In this document: positions 1-5,555 of the stretch, one piece after another | Numbering within the stretch: the stretch's first letter is position 1 | Layout: each line of letters opens with the position of its first letter | Source of the DNA: Bacteroidales bacterium | GTDB taxonomy: Bacteria > Bacteroidota > Bacteroidia > Bacteroidales > P3 | DNA: 7,433 nt | Assembly (NCBI GenBank): GCA_017545365.1 | Contig: JAFWOP010000071.1 | Span: 1 to 7,433 of the forward strand | Reading direction: 5' to 3' | Notes under the pieces: generated by a model | The model's input: the letters and a program-made list of their open reading frames with translations, nothing else | The model's database searches: none | Told to the model about the DNA's origin: nothing | Position numbers and translations under genes: made by a program

Positions 1-13
1 GTTGACGTCTTAA

Positions 14-592
14 CTATAAGTCCCGCGTGTAGAGAGCCCTGTATTCGGCAGGGGTGAGTCCCAGGGCATCGACCAGTTTGCGCTGCATGGTGCGCACGTG
101 CTTGAAGCCTGAATCCTCGGCAATGGAAGCGATGTTGTAGTTCGGCTTTTCACGAAGCAGGCGCATAGCCGACAGCAAACGGAAATTGTCGATATAAGCC
201 TCGGGGGTGCGGTACATCGACTTGTTGCGGAAAAGCTTGTCGAGGCGCTCCTTGCTGACGCCTACCAACTTGGCAAGGGCCGCAGCGTCGAAATCTGGGT
301 CGAGATGAAGGCGCTCTCCCTCCACTTTCGTCTCGACGATGGCCATCAGCTGCCCGTCGTCGCGGAGGTCGGCATTCTGTATTCGTTCTAAATTCATGTC
401 GATGAGCTCGCGTGCCACCTCGACACGCTGGCGGAACTGCATGTAGTCCTCGATACGGTCTGTGAGGTCGAGATTGCGATGCATCAGGCGCACGAATTGC
501 TCCCGCGTATAGTCGAGCTGCTTCCTAAGCTCGGCATTCTCAGCTCGCAACTGCTCGTTTTCCGCCTGCAACTGTTTCTGGTTGTCTGCCAT
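14..592 (-). CDS. AraC-type DNA-binding regulator with N-terminal leucine zipper
   Basis: A 192-residue predicted cytoplasmic transcription factor. Residues about 85-188 form an AraC/XylS-type double helix-turn-helix: the first HTH is around 102-124 (ALAKLVGVSKERLDKLF) and the second around 152-175 (IASIAEDSGFKHVRTMQRK), followed by the typical family ending LGLTPAEYRALY. In place of the usual cupin or periplasmic sensor, residues 3-60 are a charged coiled coil with leucines at 8, 15 and 22 and repeated AEN units, like a leucine zipper; this should mediate dimerisation or partner binding. It is the last gene of the operon, starting 2 bases after the STAS gene stop. A good Shine-Dalgarno AGGAGGG (605-599) lies 6 bases before the ATG, inside the end of the STAS gene, which supports this start and suggests translational coupling. 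Its DNA-binding domain resembles that of the TPR regulator at the other end of the window (shared PDF and SKER stretches). The family is confident; the target genes and signal are unknown. Confidence 0.9.
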   Translation of the reverse strand: MADNQKQLQAENEQLRAENAELRKQLDYTREQFVRLMHRNLDLTDRIEDYMQFRQRVEVARELIDMNLERIQNADLRDDGQLMAIVETKVEGERLHLDPDFDAAALAKLVGVSKERLDKLFRNKSMYRTPEAYIDNFRLLSAMRLLREKPNYNIASIAEDSGFKHVRTMQRKLVDALGLTPAEYRALYTRDL

Positions 593-594
593 GA

Positions 595-900
595 TCAGCC
601 CTCCTGTTCAAAAAGCACAAAAAATCCGCCGACCTCAAACACATCGTTCAACTTTTCGCTGACATGGGTCATGATACACCGCCGTCCGATGTCGTGCTGG
701 TGCTTGTAGATACCTATAAAGAGGCGAAGCCCGCTCGACGAGATATACTCCAGTCCGCTACAGTCGATCTCTACGTCGTGGTCAGTCTGCTGGGTCAGCG
801 GAGCCAAGGCCTTCTTTGCTTCGATGCAGGCGGTATTGTCGAGCTCGCCAATGAGCAATGCTACCAGCCGGTCGTTCTTTTCTGTTATTTTTATCTCCAT
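595..900 (-). CDS. STAS-domain anti-sigma factor antagonist (SpoIIAA/RsbV-like)
   Basis: A 101-residue single-domain protein of the usual length for SpoIIAA/RsbV antagonists. The core motif is DCSGLEYISSSGLRLF (residues 46-61). By alignment with B. subtilis SpoIIAA, the phosphorylated serine corresponds to Ser55, the middle serine of SSSG. The N-terminal strand with LIGELDN (16-22) and the C-terminal VFEVGGF (88-94) also match the family. In such systems the unphosphorylated antagonist binds the ATPase and releases its captive partner, and phosphorylation by the ATPase inactivates it. Its neighbour 3 bases upstream is exactly such an ATPase, so the two form a partner-switching pair. No PP2C/SpoIIE phosphatase, needed to reactivate the antagonist, lies in the window. 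The family assignment is strong; the identity of the final partner is not shown. Confidence 0.93.
   Translation of the reverse strand: MEIKITEKNDRLVALLIGELDNTACIEAKKALAPLTQQTDHDVEIDCSGLEYISSSGLRLFIGIYKHQHDIGRRCIMTHVSEKLNDVFEVGGFFVLFEQEG
599..605 (-). promoter_or_regulatory. Strong Shine-Dalgarno of the AraC-type gene
   Basis: AGGAGGG on the minus strand, six bases before the ATG at 592, lying within the last codons of the STAS gene. It stands out because the other genes in the window lack a clear Shine-Dalgarno sequence. It suggests efficient, coupled translation of the last operon gene. Confidence 0.7.
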
Positions 901-903
901 ACC

Positions 904-1323
904 TTAATGTATTTTTATGTTACTATGGTTTCCTAATGCTTTCCAGACGGTCAGGATGTTCTTTCCGTCCTCTCGGCGATAGGCCACGCCGTCACTCATC
1001 TTGCGGATGTAGAGGATGCCAAGACCACCGATGGCGCGCGTCGCTATGGGCTGAGTCAGGTCGGGCTCGGGATGCCGGGTAGGGTCGAAGGGGATGCCGT
1101 CGTCGGTGAAAGATACATAGAGTCTGCCGTCCTCCTGCCAGGCGCGGAGCTCCATCATGGTAGCTCCGCTGTAGTTCACAATATTTGCCACAGCCTCTTC
1201 GATGACCAGGTGCAGGTTCTGCGTCTGACGCTCACTGAATCCTGCGTCATCGGCTATGGAGAGGGCAAACGCTCTGGCGCGCCTCACCTCGTCCATATCC
1301 ACTTTTAGTTCAAGCCTCGTCAT
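904..1323 (-). CDS. RsbW/SpoIIAB-like anti-sigma ATPase (serine kinase)
   Basis: A 139-residue GHKL/HATPase_c protein, the usual size of SpoIIAB/RsbW serine kinases. The N box is EEAVANIVN (residues 42-50, with Glu43 and Asn47 in the E-x3-N arrangement), the G1 box is DDGIPFDP (74-81), and the G2 box is GGLG (99-102) followed by ILYIRKMSD. These are the ATP-binding elements. It should phosphorylate the STAS protein encoded immediately downstream and sequester a partner when the STAS protein is phosphorylated. The frame is open up to 1617, but the extension reads into the end of the hydrolase gene and gives low-complexity Arg/His-rich sequence; the ATG at 1323 begins the conserved domain and lies about 20 nt after the predicted transcription start. 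Bacteroidota are not known for SigB/SigF orthologues, so the partner may be something other than a sigma factor, possibly the AraC-type protein of the same operon (inference). Confidence 0.92.
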   Translation of the reverse strand: MTRLELKVDMDEVRRARAFALSIADDAGFSERQTQNLHLVIEEAVANIVNYSGATMMELRAWQEDGRLYVSFTDDGIPFDPTRHPEPDLTQPIATRAIGGLGILYIRKMSDGVAYRREDGKNILTVWKALGNHSNIKIH

Positions 1324-1350
1324 CGTCGTACAAAATGCTGATTCTGACTG

Positions 1351-1382
1351 CAAAGGTAGTTTTTTTTTTTGAATCATACAAA
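1351..1382 (-). promoter_or_regulatory. Bacteroidota-type promoter of the partner-switching operon
   Basis: On the minus strand, TTTG (1382-1379), a 20-base spacer, then TACCTTTG (1358-1351). This is a full match to the Bacteroides sigma consensus TTTG-N19-21-TAnnTTTG. Transcription should start near 1345, about 20 nt before the ATPase ATG. The spacer contains 11 consecutive A residues (1370-1360). The promoter starts only 16 bases after the hydrolase stop codon and I see no terminator between them, so read-through from the hydrolase gene could add to expression. Confidence 0.8.
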
Positions 1383-1397
1383 TAAATGGAAATAAAT

Positions 1398-2825
1398 TTA
1401 CCAGTTCCCGATCCTTACATTCGACATCCATTTGATACAGGTCATCAGATGGCCGTCGGTTCCTGCCATGGAGATGTCGAGCGTGGCCATGTCGGGGAAG
1501 GCTGCCATCACTGCCTCCGAGTTGGCAAAGCCCACGTAGGTATCGTTCTTGCCGTGATAGAGGTGGATGGGGTGAACGGGCTTCCAGCCTTTGGTCAGGT
1601 CGTTCTTGTCGAGACACTCGAAGAGGGCCTTGCTCATAGCCGACTCTGGATTGATCACTTCGGGATTCAGGATATCCGTCAGCCAGATCTGCTCGCCGTC
1701 CTTGATGCCTGCCTCGCCCTTGTGGGGGAAGATCTTGAATATCTCTTTGTTGATGGGACCGGAGGCGTACTCCTTGCTGCTGATCATGTAGTCCACCACG
1801 CTTTTATGCTTCAGATAGGCCTCACTGTAGAAGTCCTCTTCCTTCCACTTCCCCAGGATCTCTGGATAGGCGGCAAACATAGCCTTCAGCGTGAGCGGGA
1901 GCACAATGGGATAGTCGAGCTTCTTCTGCTTGAAATACTCCTGGAAGGTCACCACGGGGCTGTAGGGGCCACAGGCACAATAGCTGTACTCGAAGCGCCA
2001 GCGCTGGGCGAAGTCGAGATGGGTGTCGAGCCACTTGTGGATGGCCAGTGCGTTGGCACCGCCCTGCGAGCATCCTGTCACATAGAGCCTCCAGTCTGGA
2101 TCCATGGACACCTTGCTCATGTCGGCAAACACCTTGTAGCCGGCCTTCAGCGCATCGATGCTGTTGCTGGTGCAGAGGTCGTGGTTGATATAGGGGTGTA
2201 CGCGGTCCTTGCTGGCGCCATAGCCCAGATAGTCGGGCATGATGAGCAGCCTGTCGCCCTGCAGCAGGGCGTTCTCCAGCGAGGCGTTCCTGGTGGGAGT
2301 CTCGTAGTCGCCGGCAATCGTGGAGTGGGGGCAGAGCGCCATGTACTTAGGACTGATCTCTCTGCCCATGATGTCCATGCCCCAGCAGACGCGTGCCGAC
2401 AGGGTGACGGGCTTGCCCTGCTCGTCGATGCTCTCGTAGTTGAAGTCGATGTAACGGTAGCCCCAGGTGGCCTTGGGTGTGGCCGTGCGGGTCATGGCAC
2501 CGCGCTGCTGCTGTTCTGCCTCGCTGCGCAACTGATTGACGTAGGCTTCCACGTCGGGATCGCACTCCGAGCCATTCACGAAATTCCTCAATACCTCTTC
2601 CAGCCCGGCTTCCTGGTCGTTCGTCACCTGATACTTCACGTTGGCTACATCCACTGCCAGTTCTTCGCAGTTGGCAGCACTTCTGGTCAGAGCCTGTTCG
2701 GTCTCAACGCCTGAATTGTTTTCCGTGAGGAGGTCATCATCCTGCGAGCAAGATGCGAAACTGAAAGTAACTGCGGTAAGCATGCTCATGAGCATTGTCT
2801 TTACCAAAAATGAATTCTTTTTCAT
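1398..2825 (-). CDS. Predicted surface lipoprotein, alpha/beta-hydrolase (lipase/esterase-like)
   Basis: A 475-residue protein with a lipoprotein signal peptide (charged MKKNSF, hydrophobic core, lipobox FASC, lipidated Cys26). SQDDD directly after Cys26 resembles the Bacteroidota signal for export to the outer surface. The catalytic domain spans about 120-475: PDYLGYGAS (197-205) is typical of secreted lipases, the nucleophile elbow is GCSQGG (Ser253), the likely acid is Asp428 in HGKND, and the likely base is His459 in DGHL. Together these form a plausible Ser-Asp-His triad for hydrolysing an ester of unknown nature (lipid, acylated glycan or similar). Residues about 30-118 form a polar N-terminal region I cannot assign. 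The ATG at 2825 is chosen because it gives the complete signal peptide, nearly identical to that of the MACPF protein. There is no Shine-Dalgarno; the leader is AT-rich. Promoter and leader are shared with the MACPF gene except for a 91-bp insertion, so co-regulation is likely. A peptidase activity is not excluded. Confidence 0.88.
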   Translation of the reverse strand: MKKNSFLVKTMLMSMLTAVTFSFASCSQDDDLLTENNSGVETEQALTRSAANCEELAVDVANVKYQVTNDQEAGLEEVLRNFVNGSECDPDVEAYVNQLRSEAEQQQRGAMTRTATPKATWGYRYIDFNYESIDEQGKPVTLSARVCWGMDIMGREISPKYMALCPHSTIAGDYETPTRNASLENALLQGDRLLIMPDYLGYGASKDRVHPYINHDLCTSNSIDALKAGYKVFADMSKVSMDPDWRLYVTGCSQGGANALAIHKWLDTHLDFAQRWRFEYSYCACGPYSPVVTFQEYFKQKKLDYPIVLPLTLKAMFAAYPEILGKWKEEDFYSEAYLKHKSVVDYMISSKEYASGPINKEIFKIFPHKGEAGIKDGEQIWLTDILNPEVINPESAMSKALFECLDKNDLTKGWKPVHPIHLYHGKNDTYVGFANSEAVMAAFPDMATLDISMAGTDGHLMTCIKWMSNVRIGNW

Positions 2826-2876
2826 TGTTCTTTTTATTTTTTATTGTTTATACTTATTTTCTGTTTGACGATGCAA
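2748..2876 (-). repeat. Duplicated leader plus signal-peptide segment, hydrolase copy
   Basis: This 129-bp stretch aligns without gaps to 5311-5439. The coding part (2748-2825, codons 1-26) differs at one base in 78, a Met/Val change at residue 11; synonymous positions are identical. The untranslated leader (2826-2876) matches at about 43 of 51 positions. Homology stops essentially at the lipobox Cys codon, apart from a short QDDD stretch. Such identity between otherwise unrelated proteins indicates recent duplication or gene conversion. Confidence 0.92.
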
Positions 2877-2967
2877 GTGAAGTGCAAGGCGAACGCAGAG
2901 GCGAACTTGTTCGAGCTTTGCTGAGCCGCAGCCTTCACTCGCCGTTGCAACTTGTTTGCGACGGCAA
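2877..2967 (-). repeat. 91-bp insertion in the hydrolase 5' UTR, possible structured element
   Basis: Present in the hydrolase copy of the duplicated cassette and exactly absent from the MACPF copy; the flanks on both sides align without gaps. It is bordered by GCAA on each side (2873-2876 and 2964-2967), so its ends are uncertain by 4 bases. It contains a 7-bp inverted repeat (AGTGAAG 2876-2882 with CTTCACT 2933-2939) enclosing two small hairpins: CGAAC/GTTCG (2902-2906 and 2909-2913) and GCTG/CAGC (2920-2923 and 2929-2932). AGGCGAAC occurs twice at a 12-base interval (2887 and 2899). There is no coding potential. It may be a small non-autonomous interspersed repeat or a regulatory RNA element; the sequence alone does not decide. 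Confidence 0.75.
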
Positions 2968-2995
2968 AGGTACGGCGATTTTGGCCCCGTTCCAA
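2965..2995 (-). promoter_or_regulatory. Bacteroidota-type promoter of the hydrolase gene
   Basis: On the minus strand, TTG (2995-2993), a 20-base spacer, then TACCTTTG (2972-2965). Transcription should begin near 2958, giving a leader of about 130 nt that includes nearly all of the 91-bp insertion. The -7 box is identical in the MACPF copy; the -33 region is not conserved between the two copies. Confidence 0.7.
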
Positions 2996-3016
2996 CGAAA
3001 AAGATGTTTTCCGGCG

Positions 3017-3083
3017 GAGAAGCCTATGGCGCATATACGAAATTTGCGACAGAAACGGCAAACCTTGCCATAACTGTCGCAAA
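3017..3083 (-). repeat. 67-bp upstream repeat, copy next to the hydrolase promoter
   Basis: Identical at all 67 positions to 5489-5555; with two or three mismatches the similarity runs on towards the promoter. It lies upstream of the hydrolase promoter and just downstream of the MACPF stop codon. Homology ends abruptly at 3083. Noncoding sequence this conserved suggests a bound site or very recent duplication. Confidence 0.93.
3043..3083. promoter_or_regulatory. 41-bp nested inverted repeat, candidate operator (copy 1)
   Basis: Outer arms TTTGCGACAG (3043-3052) and CTGTCGCAAA (3074-3083) are perfect 10-bp complements. Inner arms GGCAA and TTGCC flank a 3-base loop, with 4-base unpaired stretches between the inner and outer arms. 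Outer-arm centres are 31 bp apart, about three helical turns. It lies about 48 bp upstream of the hydrolase -33 box, a position suited to an activator. It begins 25 nt after the MACPF stop and could also form a 3' hairpin in that mRNA, but no U-run follows, so a terminator is less likely. Confidence 0.65.
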
Positions 3084-3108
3084 ATCCCTTTTGAAGATTG
3101 TCTGTTGA

Positions 3109-5388
3109 TTAGTCAGCCAGCACGTAGCGCACTGCCATACGGTCGATGCCGAGATAGCTCTTGTGGATGTTGATGGCACCGCTGGACTTGATATCTACGT
3201 AGCCGTAGGAGTCGTTCTTGCCCTCAATCTGTATCAGGTACTGCATCTGCTGGCCGCTGCCCTCCACTGAGCCGTTGCGCATGTAGCCGTCCCACTTCAG
3301 GTCGAAGCCTGTCTCCTTGGCGCGTCCGTAGTTCTGCAGCAGCAGTATGGGGAATGAGTTGGTGCCGCTGGCGCTGATGCCCTGCTTGAGCAGCTCGAAG
3401 TCGCGGTCGGATGCGATCTCCCATCCCTGGATGCCGCTGCGGGCGATGCTCTTGTTGGAGTAGTAGCGTGAGCACCTTGAGAGTCCGTCTTCCACTTCGC
3501 CCTGATAGTCCTCACGGGTCCAGATGCGGTTGAAGATCTTCACCAGCGGATAGTCCTTCTGGGTGCTGATGCCGCCTGCGCATGTCATTCCCTCCATGTA
3601 GGCATCCTGGAGCTTGGCCCTGCGTACCTCCTGTCCCTGAGCCAGCTTGGTGCTGACGGAAGTGCCTTGCAGGTAGATCTTGGTGGGCGTGCCGTAGTCG
3701 AGCTGCACGTATGGGGTGATCTTGGGCTCGGCACTGTCCTTACGCCAGTTGACGCGGCTGGGCTTGTGCTCCTCATCGCCGAGGAATACGCCCTGGTTGA
3801 GTGCCAGCTTGCCGTTGACGACGGGGTAGATGACGGTGACGCGCTCGTCCTTGTTCAGCTGTGGGATGTACTCGTTGCATGCGATGCCCACTCGCTCGCC
3901 AGAGAGCATGATGTTCTTCACCAGTGTCTTGCTGTAGGCATCAAATGAGGGAACCTCGATCTCCGTCACGGTGCCGGTCTGGGCGGGGGCATAGTCTGCG
4001 CTCATCGTGCCGGGGCCCTGGCCCTCCATGTAGTTGCGGATCTCCTGCTTGCGGGCCTCGGTGCTTGCCAGTTCGTAGATGGGGATGAGGTCGCCTTCTT
4101 CGAAGCCTACCATGACCATTGCCGTATCCTGGATGGATGTCTTCCACTGGTCGAGGGTTGACGGAGTCACCTCGTAGGTCATCTTGTCCACGCTCTCCTG
4201 CGTGCCGCCCACCACGTTGAGCTTATGCCGGCAATAGCCCATGTCTTTCTTATAGCTCTTCTTGAACTGATCGCTGCATTTCAGCAGGTCTTTCTCGCCG
4301 ATGGCGATGCGGGCATAGAGGTCCAGGTCGTAGGTGTCGCTGACGCTGTCGGTCTTGATGTCGAGGGTGGAGCGTATGCGGCCGCCGATGCGTGCTCCCT
4401 TGACCATATGGGTGCCGAAGTCGCGGATGAGGTTCTTCACGCCCTCCTTGCCTTTATACTCCTCCATCTCGCCGTTGATGGCCATGGCGGCATCCTCGTT
4501 GATGTACTTTCTCAGCAGGCCTATGCCCGGCTCAATCTGCATACGGCGCACGCCATAGTTCAGATAGCTGATGGCATAGTCGTGGCACTCTGTCTGATTG
4601 TTGTCCATGCCGAAGGCGGCTCCTACCTCGAAGGTGAATGGCAATGTCAGCTTCTTGGCGTCCTTTTGTTTCGGGGTGTCGCTCGACACTTGTTCCTTGG
4701 TGTCGCTCGACTCTTGTTTCGGGATGTAGCTCAACATGTGTCCCAGGCTGTCGCACATCGCGTTGACCAGACCGTCGCGACTGTTGGCTGTATAGTGCTC
4801 GTAGGTGATCTCAGCGTTGAGGTTGCTCTGTGTGAATTTTTCCTGATCGAGCAGCTTGTTGACATCCAGGATCTTGGATGTGATGGCGTTGTGGTTGTTG
4901 TAGCCCTTCAGCGTGCTGTAGCCGTAGCCGATGCTATACACGCGGTTGGAGGTGGGCACCAGGCTGATGGCGCGGGTCACGCTCTCACTGCAGCCCTTCT
5001 GCACGATCTCCAGCACCTGGCGTTGCTCGCGTCCCTGCCCGTCGGTCGTGATGATGGTCATGTGGCCCTGCTTGCGCTCGTCGTAGCGGTTGTCCTGCAC
5101 GTAGATCTTGATTACCTTCGGACCGATGCCCTCTTCCTCGCTCAGGGTGAAGAAGTAGCGGTCTTGCTCGATGCGCCACTTGCCGTTGGCCTTCACCGTG
5201 AAGGGCATGGTGTAGGCGTGGCCTTCCACCAGGATGTCGCCGTCGCCGATGGTCTGGCTGGCGTTAGTGTTCTCTACCATAGCATCTGTATCCATGAAGT
5301 CGTCGTCCTGGCAAGATGCGAAACTGAAAGTAACTGCGGTAAGCATGCTCATGAGCACTGTCTTTACCAAAAATGAATTCTTTTTCAT
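3109..5388 (-). CDS. MACPF-domain lipoprotein with BACON-like and FISUMP-like domains
   Basis: A 759-residue predicted surface lipoprotein. Signal peptide 1-25 with lipobox FASC and lipidated Cys26 is followed by QDDD, like a Bacteroidota surface-export signal. Residues about 48-132 resemble a BACON domain (FTVKANGKWRI, then a strand pattern ending VLEIVQKG). Residues about 150-440 are the MACPF pore-forming domain, shown by the signature DFGTHMVKGARIGG (323-336). Residues about 615-755 resemble the FISUMP domain (IWTREDY, GIQGWEIASDRDFELL). Known Bacteroidales MACPF proteins include the BSAP antimicrobial toxins, which kill related strains by membrane damage, so an antibacterial role is plausible here but unproven. 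No immunity gene is obvious. A hydrophilic segment (220-243) consists of three 8-residue repeats. The ATG at 5388 is chosen for the complete signal peptide. It shares promoter, leader and signal peptide with the hydrolase gene downstream. Low-homology stretches between domains (about 440-615) are unassigned. Confidence 0.92.
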   Translation of the reverse strand: MKKNSFLVKTVLMSMLTAVTFSFASCQDDDFMDTDAMVENTNASQTIGDGDILVEGHAYTMPFTVKANGKWRIEQDRYFFTLSEEEGIGPKVIKIYVQDNRYDERKQGHMTIITTDGQGREQRQVLEIVQKGCSESVTRAISLVPTSNRVYSIGYGYSTLKGYNNHNAITSKILDVNKLLDQEKFTQSNLNAEITYEHYTANSRDGLVNAMCDSLGHMLSYIPKQESSDTKEQVSSDTPKQKDAKKLTLPFTFEVGAAFGMDNNQTECHDYAISYLNYGVRRMQIEPGIGLLRKYINEDAAMAINGEMEEYKGKEGVKNLIRDFGTHMVKGARIGGRIRSTLDIKTDSVSDTYDLDLYARIAIGEKDLLKCSDQFKKSYKKDMGYCRHKLNVVGGTQESVDKMTYEVTPSTLDQWKTSIQDTAMVMVGFEEGDLIPIYELASTEARKQEIRNYMEGQGPGTMSADYAPAQTGTVTEIEVPSFDAYSKTLVKNIMLSGERVGIACNEYIPQLNKDERVTVIYPVVNGKLALNQGVFLGDEEHKPSRVNWRKDSAEPKITPYVQLDYGTPTKIYLQGTSVSTKLAQGQEVRRAKLQDAYMEGMTCAGGISTQKDYPLVKIFNRIWTREDYQGEVEDGLSRCSRYYSNKSIARSGIQGWEIASDRDFELLKQGISASGTNSFPILLLQNYGRAKETGFDLKWDGYMRNGSVEGSGQQMQYLIQIEGKNDSYGYVDIKSSGAINIHKSYLGIDRMAVRYVLAD
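4660..4731 (-). repeat. Three 24-bp in-frame repeats inside the MACPF gene
   Basis: Three imperfect 24-bp units encode SYIPKQES, SDTKEQVS and SDTPKQKD (residues 220-243), a hydrophilic Ser/Asp/Lys/Gln-rich stretch within the MACPF domain. The DNA units share GTCGCTCGAC and CTTGTT. The copy number can change without breaking the frame. Confidence 0.75.
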
Positions 5389-5439
5389 TGTTCTTTTATA
5401 TTTTTATTGTTTATACTTTATTTCTGAATCACGATGCAA
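5311..5439 (-). repeat. Duplicated leader plus signal-peptide segment, MACPF copy
   Basis: The counterpart of 2748-2876. It covers codons 1-26 up to and including the Cys codon (5313-5311) and the 51-base leader. In this copy the leader is joined directly to the promoter with no insertion, so the whole cassette from Cys codon to inverted repeat (5311-5555) is 245 bp against 336 bp for the hydrolase copy. Confidence 0.92.
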
Positions 5440-5470
5440 AGGTACGGTGATTTACGGCACAAAAAGCAAA
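5437..5470 (-). promoter_or_regulatory. Bacteroidota-type promoter of the MACPF gene
   Basis: On the minus strand, TTTG (5470-5467) at the end of a 9-base T run, a 22-base spacer (slightly longer than the usual 19-21), then TACCTTTG (5444-5437). Transcription should start near 5430, leaving an AT-rich leader of about 40 nt without a Shine-Dalgarno sequence. The -7 box is strong; the -33 assignment is less certain. Confidence 0.68.
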
Positions 5471-5488
5471 AAAAAATGATTTCCGGCA

Positions 5489-5555
5489 GAGAAGCCTATG
5501 GCGCATATACGAAATTTGCGACAGAAACGGCAAACCTTGCCATAACTGTCGCAAA
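5489..5555 (-). repeat. 67-bp upstream repeat, copy next to the MACPF promoter
   Basis: Identical to 3017-3083. Here it lies in the divergent intergenic region between the MACPF gene and the TPR/AraC regulator, where no gene ends, so its conservation cannot be explained by a role as a terminator. Homology ends abruptly at 5555. Confidence 0.93.
5515..5555. promoter_or_regulatory. 41-bp nested inverted repeat, candidate operator (copy 2)
   Basis: Same structure as copy 1: arms TTTGCGACAG (5515-5524) and CTGTCGCAAA (5546-5555), inner GGCAA/TTGCC. It is about 45 bp upstream of the MACPF -33 box and about 78 bp upstream of the -7 box of the divergent regulator gene, so one bound protein could influence both directions. 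Confidence 0.65.

Noticed and set aside
1324..1617. N-terminal extension of the anti-sigma ATPase to 237 residues
   Set aside because: It overlaps the hydrolase 3' end, is low-complexity Arg/His-rich sequence, and would start upstream of the predicted promoter and transcription start.
1386..2714. 442-codon open frame on the plus strand
   Set aside because: It is the complement of the hydrolase gene, whose protein has a signal peptide and a catalytic triad; the plus-strand translation has no recognisable domain and is a by-product of GC-rich codon usage.
2877..2967. A tRNA or other known small RNA gene in the 91-bp insert
   Set aside because: The multibranch shape is suggestive, but the stems are too short, and there is no tRNA acceptor or T-loop motif.
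3043..3083. Intrinsic terminator of the MACPF gene
   Set aside because: The hairpin is well placed after the stop codon but has no U-run, and an identical copy exists at 5515-5555 where no gene ends. A regulatory role fits better, though a side effect on the MACPF mRNA 3' end is possible.
2834..3173. Small ORFs on both strands between the hydrolase and MACPF genes
   Set aside because: They cover the hydrolase promoter, the 91-bp insert and the 67-bp repeat; no start signal or family motif supports them.
4225..5376. 383-codon open frame on the plus strand
   Set aside because: Antisense shadow of the MACPF gene, rich in Val, Ala, His and Leu, with no domain motif.
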